DNA of 64,000 nucleotides from Terramyces sp. JEL0728 (lineage: Eukaryota > Chytridiomycota > Chytridiomycetes > Rhizophydiales > Terramycetaceae): assembly GCA_027603945.1 (NCBI GenBank), contig JADIIU010000024.1, positions 62,001-126,000 of the forward strand. The letters are read 5' to 3'. Made by a program: the position numbers and the translations under genes. This document shows positions 49,260 to 59,132 of the stretch, piece after piece (the first letter of the stretch is position 1; each line of letters begins with the position of its first letter). A model generated the notes under the pieces. That model did no database searches. It was not told the DNA's origin and was given only the letters and a program-made list of their open reading frames with translations.

Positions 49260-49553
49260 CTACCATTGAATGAGTTTAACAGAGTAAACGTTGGTGCTGG
49301 CGACATCTGCAGGAACGTCCCCAGTCCAGTGTTGTGGTTGAGCAAGGTGGGTGTTGATAATGGTTTGGCAGCCATAGTCAGAAAAGTATTGGATGGCAAC
49401 ATTTGGAGAAAGGCTGAGAATAGACTTTAAGTGTGGGGAACCAACTCCATAGCAGTTGTACCCGGTACCAACAGTTGCAGAGTATTCTTTGAATTGGATG
49501 GTTACACTTTGAGCAAGTACAGAGGAAAGGAAAGCGAGGGTTACGATTTGCAT
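49260..49553 (-). CDS. Small secreted protein, copy 2
   Basis: 97 residues, paralogue of the gene at 48783. Signal peptide MQIVTLAFLSSVLAQ; mature part VTIQFKEYSATVGTGYNCYGVG...SLSPNVAIQYFSDYGCQTIINTHLAQPQHWTG...VYSVKLIQW. The block SDYGCxTIINTHLAQPQHWTG is identical apart from one residue in both copies, suggesting strong selection on that surface. A frame extension upstream uses GTG, so the ATG at 49553 is chosen. Intronless. Confidence 0.85.
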   Translation of the reverse strand: MQIVTLAFLSSVLAQSVTIQFKEYSATVGTGYNCYGVGSPHLKSILSLSPNVAIQYFSDYGCQTIINTHLAQPQHWTGDVPADVASTNVYSVKLIQW

Positions 49554-49781
49554 TTGCAGGTTCACAGTTCATCCGTGCCTGCTATTTATTGGAAATAAGG
49601 AATCTATAAAAGGAATTGATGAAGCTGCGCTCCTGTCGAATCAGGAACCACACTGCCTCTCGGGGTTCTGATTACTGATCAATTACATTGTTAAGTGCAC
49701 TCGATTACAATTCTTTTATTTCTCCAAACTCTTGTCAAATTGCTTGGCGACAGACACATCGGTTCGGGTAAATTAAATGGC

Positions 49782-50677
49782 TCAGAGTTTATTCAAATCA
49801 TTGATTTCTTTGAATCCTTTAACATACTTTTTCTCAATTCCACGAACCACTCCTTCTCGCTTCAACAAGGCTTCAACCCATCTTTTTACATTCTTGTATT
49901 CATTGACTTGGAGGAATTCAGTAGCGTCGTACCCGTTACCATCGTAGAATACTCTGATCCATGGGAAAATGGCGATATCAGCAATAGTATATTCGCTACC
50001 AATGATATAGTCTTTGCCTTCAAGTTGCTTGTCGAGCACATCAATGATTCTCTTTGTTTCCATTGTGAATCGATCAATTGCATACTCAATTGCAACAGGA
50101 GCGTATTTGTAGAAATGGCCGAACCCACCGCCGATATATGGCGCTTCATTAATAATCAACTACCTGTTCCTACTTGCCAGATTAGCCAGTTTGTAACTTC
50201 AGTTCTCTTTGCAAGGTCTTTTGGATAGAGTTTACCATACTTTTCTGCGAGGTAGATCAAAATAGAAACGGATTCAAATACACGTTGAGGAGGAGATACA
50301 GAGTAATCTACTAATGCAGGGATCTTGGAGTTTGGATTGATCGCGGTGAATCCGGTAGTGAATTGGTGTTGCTGCATAATACTGATTTCCCATGCGTCAT
50401 AAGGAATACCGAGTTCTTCCAACAGGACTGTTACTTTAATTCCGTTAGGAGTTCCGAGCGAGTACAACTGGATAGGATGTTCGCCCCTTGGTAGTTCAGC
50501 TTCAGACCTTGCACCAGCAGTTGGTTTGTTCATTCCCCCAAATGCACCATGGGATTCAGGTGTTTTCCATACTTTTGGCACGACATAAGATTCTGGGAGC
50601 GATGGTTTAGTTGACATTTTTACGATTTGGAGATTCCTGCGAGGTTTTAAAGTGGTGCGGAAAAATGTAAACATCAT
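49782..50677 (-). CDS. YghU/Ure2-like glutathione S-transferase
   Basis: 271 residues from the inner ATG at 50617, or 291 from the ATG at 50677; one 20-nt intron. The sequence follows bacterial YghU closely: NKPTAGARSEAELPRGEHPIQLYSLGTPNGIKVTVLLEELG, INPNSKIPALVDYS, FESVSILIYLAEKYGKLYPKDLAKRTEVTNWL, APYIGGGFGHFYKYAPVAIEYAIDRFTMETKRIIDVLDKQL, YTIADIAIFPW. Expected activity: glutathione-dependent disulfide reductase or peroxidase. The upstream start adds MMFTFFRTTLKPRRNLQIVK, basic and Ser/Thr-containing with no acid, as in a mitochondrial presequence, so two start sites may give two locations. Ancient bacterial transfer is possible; the intron shows it is nuclear. Confidence 0.93.
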
Positions 50678-50990
50678 TTACAAAAGAAATGAGACCATTT
50701 TTTATGTAAACTGCCGCATTGCAGGGAAATTCAACTTAATGCAATTTAGTACGAGATCTTTCTACCATTGCGATTGAAAGCCGGCAATTTCGGAGAATCA
50801 CTTGAATATTGAAAGGTATAGAGAGAGCAGTATTAAACCTATGAGTATGTTGGGATTGAGCTGCTTGCAAATTAAGGATGGACAGTTAATCGCATCATCA
50901 ATAAAGAAAGCCTCAGCAAATATCTACTTGCCCTGCAACTTGAGATTTCATGATTTGACAAATATTTTTTTTTGAAAAAAAAAAGAAAAA
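50678..50990. other. Divergent spacer between GST and BRX1 genes
   Basis: 313 bp between divergent start codons. Ends in a T/A-run (50967-50990) just before the BRX1 ATG. No other feature recognised. Confidence 0.4.
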
Positions 50991-52009
50991 ATGGTTAAAA
51001 GAAAAGACCAAGAATATGAGGATGGAGCAGCAAAAAAGAGAAAAGAAATAGTATCGCTGGCAAATGGCGGATCAGATTTGGAGTCAAACGATGAAGACGA
51101 TTCAGAAGATGAACTGGTTGGACGAAAAGCTCTTTTGAAGGAACACAGCACAACAGAACCAAAAGAAACAGGAAAATACAAGCAGAGGGTATTAATAATT
51201 ACATCAAGAGGCATTACTCATCGGTAAATTCCATTTTTAATCAGCTTCCGCCATTTAATGAATGATTTAAATGTATTGATGCCCCACTCTAAAAAAGATG
51301 CAAAGTTGGACAGCAAGGCTCATTTAGAAGATTTGAATGAATTGGCTGAATTGAACAACTGCAACAACTGTTTGTATTTTGAAGTCCGTAAACATCAAGA
51401 TATGTACCTTTGGATGTCGAGAACTCCAAATGGGCCATCTGTCAAATTCATGGTCAGAAATGGTATTTTTTCGTTTATCTAGTCCATACTATGGATGAAT
51501 TGAAAATGACTGGCAATTGCTTGAAAGGCTCGCGTCCGCTATTGTCCTTTGATGCTACATTTGATGGCGAACCGCATTTACAACTGCTAAAAGAAATGTT
51601 CCAACAAGTATAATTGGTCTTATTATAGGTATACGCTACTCCAAGAACAAGCCGTAAAATCAAACCGTTTATTGATCGCGTAATGTCTTTCTCTGTCCTT
51701 GACAACAAAGTATGGATTAGAAACTATCAAATCATTGAATCACTAGCAGAGGAAAACAAAAAGAAATCAAGTCTAGTCGAAATCGGGCCAAGATTTGTTC
51801 TTGAAATAATGAGGATATTTGATGGTTCATTTAGGGGATCTACATTGTATGAAAACCCTGAATTCGTTACACCAAACAATGTTCGTAGAGCACTCAAAGG
51901 AAAAGCCAGTATCAAGCACCAAAAGCGCATTGAAGATAAAACCAAGCGCGAAACTAAACTAAGGGCAAATACTATCGCCAAAGATCCTTTGGATTCAGTA
52001 TTCAAATAA
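50991..52009 (+). CDS. BRX1: Ribosome biogenesis protein BRX1
   Basis: 318 residues, introns of 21, 20 and 21 nt. Acidic/basic N-terminus (DDSEDELVGRK), then Brix domain: QRVLIITSRGITHRFRHLMNDLNVLMPHSKKDAKLD, LYLWMSRTPNGPSVKF-like MYLWMSRTPNGPSVKFMVRNVHTMDELKMTGNCLKGSRPLLSFD, VYATPRTSRKIKPFIDRVMSFSVLDNKVWIRNYQI, EIGPRFVLEIMRIFDGSF. Works in early 60S subunit assembly in the nucleolus. The stop codon overlaps AATAAA. Confidence 0.97.
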
Positions 52010-52135
52010 AGTTATTAAATGACAATGAACCAGTACTTGAATCACACATAAATAGCGTTGCGAGCAGTTTTAAAAGAATACAATCCTATTACGAGCTTGA
52101 CATCAATCCAAGGTCAAAAAGAGTTCAAAAAGAGT

Positions 52136-53591
52136 CTAGGATATATTCATATACTGCTTTGAACTTTCATACACAACATAAGAAATAGAAACAGCCGGCA
52201 GCACTTTTAAAAGCGTTGGTGCCAAACCTCTATAAAACCCAACAACTCCTTCGCGCCTATATGTTTTCAAAACAACGTCAAATGCAGAATTATAATACGT
52301 AGGATGACTAGGTGTGCCTTGGGCTTGTAATCTAACATCAATAAAAATTACCTCGTTCGTATGAGAGAAAGAGGGTACATCAAGACAGCACCGCAAGTGC
52401 CGCTGACCATACCACACCCAAGAGTGATCGGAATAGGCATTGGCTGATTATCATTCTTGAAAGTCAGGTAAGTATTTTTCAATGTTTCAAATACTGCCAA
52501 ATCCACACCTGCATACGGCACTAGGTTAAATTAAAAGTACTAATTCCGATTAATGCTGGCACACATCCTCGATAGAATGCTCTAATTCCATTTTCTCTGT
52601 ACAAGTTCTTGCAAGTTTGGACTAATGATTGTTCAATATGGGGTTTAATAGGTTCGCCAATTGACATTTTCCTACTAACGATTTGGGCCATTGTCCTTGT
52701 TTTTATAGTTTCAATCGGATAAATGGCAAATTGAGATACGAGGCCACCCATGCCACTAGCATTAGAATAAATTACCCTGCAACAAGTCTTGGTATCATTC
52801 CTAGTGATTCTTTGTCTGTATTGTAATGATCAGCGATAAATTGTTTGGAATATTCAAACACGTAGAATTTCAAGGCAGATTCAGGTACAATTTTCAATAC
52901 ATTCAATCCATTCCCTCTGAAAAAAGAAAGAATGCCCCCGTCATTGTAAATCTTTGCAATCCCTTTTCTAATCGACACCCAATGATTGTAATGTCTATGG
53001 GTTTGCGTTTCAGTTTGTAACAATACTTTTAATCTATCTGCATTAGAAACGGTTACCTAATGGTGCAGTGCACGTTCTAGAAACACAGCCAGCAACCCCG
53101 CCGGCTAATAAATACTTTAATCTCATAATATAATCTTGACTGACATCAATATACACATCAGAATTAAAATCTGCCTGATAATATTCATAAACTGATTCCA
53201 GTGTAGTTTTGTGCGGCAGCAATAATAAAAAGTCTCTCCAACTATTATAACCCACTCCATTGCTATCCCCAACAGCATTAATAAATTCCTTGATTTCCTG
53301 GTCGTTGATTTTTATTCCAGCTTGATTGAAACTATCCCGCAATTGAGAGAATTTAATTCTTTGCTGATTATCTGAAATCAAGTAAAATAAAGATTCAAGT
53401 TCCAACTCTTTTTTAAAGCAGAAATCTGTAAATTCTTGCATATCAATTTTCCCGTCTTTTGTTTTATCGCATTCGTTCAGTAGCAAATCGCAGTACTGGC
53501 TGTTCCGAAAATGCTGGTTTAGCGACTGCTTGTCTAGGAACCCTTTATGGTCGATATCCAGTTTATCGAATAATTGCTTGTAATATTTCAT
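52136..53591 (-). CDS. EF-hand mitochondrial ATP-Mg/Pi carrier (SCaMC-like)
   Basis: 458 residues, introns of 19, 20, 20 and 20 nt. N-terminal calmodulin-like half with EF-hands (DKLDIDHKGFLDKQSL, CDKTKDGKIDMQEF, AVGDSNGVGYNSW), then three mitochondrial carrier repeats with PxD/ExxK/R motifs: APLDRLKVLLQ, YPIETIKTRTM, YPLSLIRTRLQAQG. Ca2+-regulated exchange of ATP-Mg for phosphate over the inner membrane. Length matches SLC25A24/Sal1. Two of the three PxDxxK-type motifs are built across splice junctions. Confidence 0.95.
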
Positions 53592-53935
53592 TGCTTTTTT
53601 TGAAAATTTTTATCACAAGGAAACAAATACATGTTTCAAGATGTCCGAAACAGATTGAGTTATTCCCAGCAGTAGTTCTTGGGTAGATACAGGCCAGCTG
53701 TGCCCAGTACCAGAGAACTAGTGCGGGGATAGTAAGTTTATCCATCAAATTGTTTGTGGGAAGGTGAGCTCGGCGGGAGACAAGCATTTCTCCCAAGTCT
53801 GTTGGAATCGTTTGTATTTCATACATGTTGGGTTTCGTATCTCACCCGCCATTGGCTGTAATACCACTCGCATGGCAATCCAGATACTCTCAGAATGTAA
53901 ACGCATACCGATGGCATCCCAAATCCAATAAGTGT
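53592..53935. other. Spacer between SCaMC and ROMO1 genes
   Basis: 344 bp holding the SCaMC promoter (minus strand) and the ROMO1 3' flank. An AT-rich start and a GC-richer centre; no recognised element. Confidence 0.4.
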
Positions 53936-54251
53936 TTATTTTTGAATGCGGGAAATGTAAATTTGCTTGTGAAGATAAGATTGCATTGCTGGTCCTTCAC
54001 AATCACCTCTAATTGTAGATCCAACAGCAACCAATAGCCCAAACCAACCACCAGATTGGAGCATCGCTCTACCTATGGTGCCCACATAAGTCTTTCCTGG
54101 AAGAGGACCAGAAGTTAGAACCTGAATTCCTCCGATAAATAATCCTGCCTATGTTAAGACTGATTACTGCAGCACCAGCTGAAAATCCAATTATGAATCC
54201 TTGCTTGACTTTGTCGAATATTTGGGATGCATTTGAGCGTTGAGGAATCAT
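53936..54251 (-). CDS. MGR2: ROMO1/Mgr2 family TIM23-associated membrane protein
   Basis: 98 residues, one 19-nt intron. Two membrane helices with glycine motifs: FDKVKQGFIIGFSAGAAAGLFIGGIQVL and TIGRAMLQSGGWFGLLVAVGSTIRGDC. The (L/M)LQSGGxFG...GSxIR signature is diagnostic. Mgr2/ROMO1 couples TIM21 to TIM23 and gates lateral release into the inner mitochondrial membrane. ATG at 54251; the divergent sirtuin starts 21 bp away. Stop overlaps AATAAA. Confidence 0.94.
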
Positions 54252-54272
54252 TTTCAACTTTTTTTTGCAAGA
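54252..54272. promoter_or_regulatory. 21-bp divergent intergenic gap
   Basis: The start codons of ROMO1/Mgr2 (minus) and the sirtuin (plus) are separated by 21 bp, mostly a T-run. Either both use leaderless or extremely short 5' UTRs, or transcripts overlap. Confidence 0.6.
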
Positions 54273-55716
54273 ATGCAAGATCCTCCAGCAAAGCGACAAA
54301 AAACCCAAGACCATGGACCTCCAATAGAAAATCAAATACATGTTCAAGATGAACAGCAACAAGGACAAGGAGGTGAGCAGGAACAGCGCACAGATGAAGA
54401 AGAAGAACACATTATCGAATTGTATGATTTTAGCGAAATGGAAAAGGCAATATTACTGGATGAAGCTATAGTGAACGGTACTATTCCGTAATGAAAGGTT
54501 TCTGGCCTTGGCTTCGCAAATACAGCAGATTTGGCTTGCACTCGCTATTCAAGGTATTCGACAAGGAACTGGAACCAGAAGATCACAAAAAGCACCCTGA
54601 ATTACTATTACCATTGTTGAAGGAAATATTTGAAATCAAAGTATTGTTTAGTTAACGAGGCTCCAAGGAGAACACGTTTGGGACACTGCAACACATTCGA
54701 CGATGTAGTGGAGCTGATTAAAAAATCAAAAAATATTGTTGTTTTAACAGGTGCAGGCGTATCTGTATCTTGCGGCATCCCAGACTTTCGATCAAAAAAC
54801 GGAATCTATTCACGATTATCGGAATTTGAATTATCAGATCCACAAGAAATGTTTGACTTGGAGTACTTTAAATTCCGGCCAGAAACGTTTTATTCATTTG
54901 CTAAAGAGATATACCCAAGCAACTTTAAACCGTCACCTTCTCACATGTTTATAAAGAAATTGGAAGAGCAAGGAAAGTTGCTGAGGAATTACACGCAGAA
55001 TATTGATACTTTGGAAAATATTGCAGGGATCAAGAATGTAGTACAGTGCCATGGTATATTAACATTAAAATAGGCTCTTTTGCAACTGCCAAGTGTATAT
55101 ATTGCGGATACCAAGTGCCTGGATCGGCAATCGAAAAGGAAATATTCAGTCAGGTAATTTTGAATTAAAAAGACTGTGCCTTACTGTCCCAAATGTAAAA
55201 ACCAAGAGTTGGGAATAATGAAACCAGATATAGTGTTTTTTGGCGAGAACCTGCCAAATGAATTCCATTCAAAGTTTGCTGAAGATAAAACAAAGCTGGA
55301 TTTATTGATTGTTATGGGTTCATCGCTAAAAGTAGCACCTGTTGGCGAAGTGAAAGGTATTTTTAAGGTAACAAGATCGTATTCCGAGAAACGTGCCTCA
55401 AATATTGATTAATATGGAATCTTTGAACCATATGGAGCAGTTTGATGTCCACCTGTTGGGGTACTGCGACAGTATTACAAAAGCGCTTTTATCTAAACTT
55501 GGATGGGGCAAAGAAATTCAATATGAAATTAAACAAGGCGATGAGCCATGGAAGTGGCTATTTGAAGGTGCTTCTGAAGCGGTACACGAAGAGACATCTG
55601 AAGAAAGTAGCGTTGGGCCAGACACTGAGGATGAAGAGGAAGAACATCATGAAGAAGAGCATAATGACATCCAAGAAAGTGAAGATAGTAATCAATTTAA
55701 ACACGATTGGCCGTAA
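54273..55716 (+). CDS. SIRT1-like NAD+-dependent deacetylase
   Basis: 448 residues, introns of 20, 19, 20, 19 and 19 nt. Nuclear-type acidic/basic N-terminus ([11 protein letters not shown]), then the sirtuin core: [32 protein letters not shown], catalytic His in VVQCHGSF, zinc Cys CIYCGY and [49 protein letters not shown] and SCGIPDFR place it in class I (SIRT1/Hst2/Sir2). Acidic C-terminal tail ([13 protein letters not shown]). Likely a nuclear histone/transcription factor deacetylase. Confidence 0.95.
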
Positions 55717-55746
55717 TATATTCGTATTAGATTTTTTGACGCGTTC

Positions 55747-56914
55747 ATGGCATCAAGAACAGCACTCCTGCTACAGCGAGAGAGATACTACTTTAACGAC
55801 CAACTTCCATGGGTAAATCAAAATAACAAAGGGAATAGAAATAGACACATCGCACAATATTTTTGAATGGCAGGTAAAGTTAAAGGGACCTAAAGAAACA
55901 AATTGGGAGGATGGAATCTTCAAACTGTGCCTGTATTTTGATCATAATTACAATGAAAGCCCACCACAGGTATTCTTTCTCACTGTCCCATTTCATCCAA
56001 ACATTGAAATCGAAACTGGCCGTCCATGTATTGCATTTTTGAGTGACATTGATTGGTGGAGGAGTGATATTCAAATTGTTGAAATGCTGATCCACATTCA
56101 AGTATTTGGTTGTTAATTAGAATTTGCTGGATGAACCTGAGCTGGAGAACGCGGTCAATATGGACGCAGTTGATATGATTGAGCATTCGCCAAAATTGTA
56201 TAATCAATTGGTTAGAGATGCAGTCATAGCAACTCAAAGGTTAGAACAAGGGGTGGAGATATTTGACGAGTGCTACGAGCAGTTATCTGAAATCCATTCG
56301 GAAATAGAATCATTCACAGGCTCAAGACGAAACTCTGGATTGGAACCTATTACAAAAACAGTAGATTTAAAATCGGAAAAGGGATCGGATAAGCCGTTTA
56401 CCAGACCCAAAGTGATTAATTTATCGTTTGACAAGTACTATAAAGAATGGTCAGAAACTGCCACGTCAAAGGAACCTTTAATTCCACCACAGGGTAAAAT
56501 CAGAGCCAGGAAACTATTAAAGTTTCGCACAGCGCATACAAAGATTTCAAATGCGCAAGTCAAAGACCTACTCGACCAGTACCTCCATTTAATATAGAAA
56601 CAATGAATTGCGTTATGGGAATATCAAGGGAATTCAGCCAAGAGAAAAGAAAACGCCAAGATCAAAAATAGAGCGGATGCAGGACCTGAAAACCATTTAC
56701 ACTCTCCAGGACGTCCCAGATGAAAGTGCTGGTACATTCTGTTGATGTAGTTAAAATACCTCAAGTGCAAATGATCCCCACGATTGAAGAGGAGGAGGAA
56801 AATGTGGATCAAGAGCGAGCCAAGACTGGTGAATCGATGGATTGGGAGAGTGAAGCTGACAAACTTGTTGATTGGACAGAGGCTCTACCAGAGTTGCCGA
56901 ATGATGTTATTTGA
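55747..56914 (+). CDS. UBE2U-like ubiquitin-conjugating enzyme
   Basis: 363 residues, four introns of 19 nt each. Residues 1-165 form an E2 fold: ERYYFNDQLPWGIEIDTSHNIFEWQVKLKGPKETNWEDGIFKL, PFHPNIEIETGRPCIAFLSDIDWW, with HPN and the catalytic Cys in RPCIAFL. The TGxPCIxFL and ENAVNMDA (cf. ENPVN) patterns fit UBE2U rather than UBC4/6/9. The C-terminal 190 residues are non-catalytic and charged, ending acidic (TIEEEEENVD...DWTEALPELP). UBE2U in animals is mostly testis-expressed; conservation here suggests an ancient link to flagellated cells (inference). Confidence 0.85.
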
Positions 56915-57015
56915 ATAATAAAATGTAATTTAGGTATGGAATTCCATTGGTGCCGCTACTCTGAGCAACTGATTCTGCATTATGTTTCGCCAATGTCTTT
57001 TATCCGCGTTTCTGG

Positions 57016-58806
57016 ATGATTCTATATTACCCTGACAAAAAGTTTATGAATCTCATCCCAATACTGAATGAAAAACTGACTGGAGACAAAATCAATCTTC
57101 CATCTTCAAAGCTTGAAAAAGTCATTGAACAAGACCCGCCATTCACATTTTCACTCACTGGCAACAATAAAATATCGCACGCAATCGTAAAGGAATTTAC
57201 CGCTCAGGAAGGTACAATAGAGTTGGGACCTTTTTTAATGGACCAATTGAAAAGTGACGAAATCCATATTGTGCAAATACAGCTGCCTAAATGCACATTT
57301 GCCAAACTGAAACCATCGTCAAATTTCAATTTGGTTACAGATACAAGGTCACTGCTGGAAGCTCACCTGCGCAAGAACCACAAAACACTGACTATTGGTG
57401 AAACATTAAAAGTACCGATTTCAAACACAAAATACTGTGAATTTGAAATATTGGAATTGAAACCATCGAATGCTTGTTTATTATTAGATACGGATATGGA
57501 AGTTGATATCGAAGGACATTATTCGTTTGATTCGTTTCGATGGATAAATAACCAGATGGAAATCAAGAATGCAGAGCCAGATGTTTATAGGATTCCGTTT
57601 TTGAATGAAAATGTGCTTGTTGAATGTAATGGACCTGTTTTTGTATCCAAATTAAATGAAAGCCCGTCAAAGGATGACCACGACTGGTTTGGTCTGGATA
57701 AGATTGAAATCACAGTCGATGAGCCATTTTACATTGCTGTTGAATGTAAGGATTACACGTTAAAACTAACTTCCTACAAGGATCCTCAGGCAGTCCAGTC
57801 CAGTTCCGGAACAAAGCAGCCTGTCCAACCTGAAGGAACAGTTGAATGTGAAAATTGCGGATCGTTTATTCCCCAAGATAAATTAACTTTGCACCAGGCG
57901 TTCTGTTTTAGAAACAATGTAAAATGCCAAAAATGTGCAATGGTCTTGCAAAAATCAGAATTCGATAAACACATTCACTGTGAAGTATGTAACCAGGTAC
58001 TATACATTAACACTAGTTGAATACCGAGTATCATTATTTACTGCATGAAACTGTAGAATGTAGCTGTGGGTTGCTGCTACCAATCCAAAATGTAGCGCAA
58101 CACAAGAAAGAATGTGTACATGGATTGATTAAATGTCGGTACTGTCATTTAGTAGTCGAGTCGGGAGGAAAATCTACTTTGCCCAAAGATTTATACTTGG
58201 GAACAGGATTAACAGTACACGAAAGCGATTGCGGCTCGAGAACCATAACATGTCAGCGATGTACAAAGAATGTCACACTTAAAGGTACACTGTTTTAATA
58301 TAGATGTTCAAACTCACATGTTGATACATACCATCCAGCTGAAACAGCTGCCTAAACCAAAGAAATGCAAGAATACGAATTGTGTGAATATTCTACAGTA
58401 CCAAAATAATCTCGGGCTATGTTCTACTTGTTATCAGCCGTTCTATTCTCCACGACACGATCCAACAAACCAGAAACTAGCGCAAAAGATTATCACAGCG
58501 TACCATACCCAATTCACTGAAGGTTGTTCAAATATGAGTTGTATGAACGAGAAGTGTGGTAATAGGATAGGAAAGATTGAGCCTAATGAAAGTGCGGTGA
58601 AGAGTGTAGAGTTGCTTAAACTGTGCAGCATTTACTCTAAAGATCCGCAGTACTGGTTTTGTGTTGGAGAGAAGGGAGATAAAAAGATGGGATTGGCAAA
58701 AGGTGTTGTTGGATGGGAGTTGGAATGGGTGTGTTTGGGATTGGAAAAGCACGAAGAGTATGGTGCTTTGATGAAGTGGTTGAACGTTTCTGCTCCTAAA
58801 AAATAG
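57016..58806 (+). CDS. Ufd1-domain protein with zinc fingers and AZUL-like module
   Basis: 583 residues, introns of 20 and 19 nt. N-terminal Ufd1-type double-psi barrel (GDKINLPSSKLEKVI, GTIELGPFLMDQLKSDEIHIVQIQLPKCTFAKLKP). Middle: TRAF-like C2H2/C2HC zinc fingers (CENCGSFIPQDKLTLHQAFC, CQKCAMVLQKSEFDKHIHC, CSCGLLLPIQNVAQHKKEC, CRYCHLVVESGG). C-terminus: CKNTNCVNILQYQNNLGLCSTCY, then AYHTQFTEGCSNMSCMNEKCGN, which resembles the AZUL zinc finger of UBE3A. Suggests ubiquitin or proteasome association. The start is uncertain: ATG at 57016 or 57046; sequence upstream is open in other frames. Confidence 0.85.
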
Positions 58807-58876
58807 TTGTATTACGATTAGGAATAAAAACTAGAAATTTGATTAAATTTATGTTTATTCAACCAGGGAAAAATCC

Positions 58877-59132
58877 TCATGGACGAATGTCATCAAAACA
58901 GACAGTGTGAGACTCTTACTCACTAAAACCCTCTTTTCTTTTCCATTTTTGATCGATTTGTATATCGTCATTGCCCACACGAGGTAGGTCTTTACTGAAA
59001 GTAATCCGAAAAACTTTCTTGGCATCGCACATATTTTAGTGCTGCCGAACAAGATAACCATTTTCTGGCTCTTTTCTTTAGATCCTTACCCTTTGGGCAG
59101 ACCTTGAAGTATAACTGGTATTGCATCTCCAT
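58877..59132 (-). CDS. Tiny hypothetical protein with unusual introns (uncertain)
   Basis: A 64-residue model, MEMQYQLYFKVCPKEPENGYL / CDAKKVFRITFSKDL..., ending KRKEGFSDFDDIRP. The first intron (59071-59089, 19 nt) is a normal GT...AG. The second (59030-59050) and third (58899-58919) would both need TG acceptors. Without them the frame stops after GYLVRQH. The downstream frame keeps a credible composition, so I report it, but I do not recognise a family. Confidence 0.4.

Noticed and set aside
49695..50228. 177-codon plus-strand ORF opposite the GST gene
   Set aside because: Antisense shadow of a clearly conserved GST.
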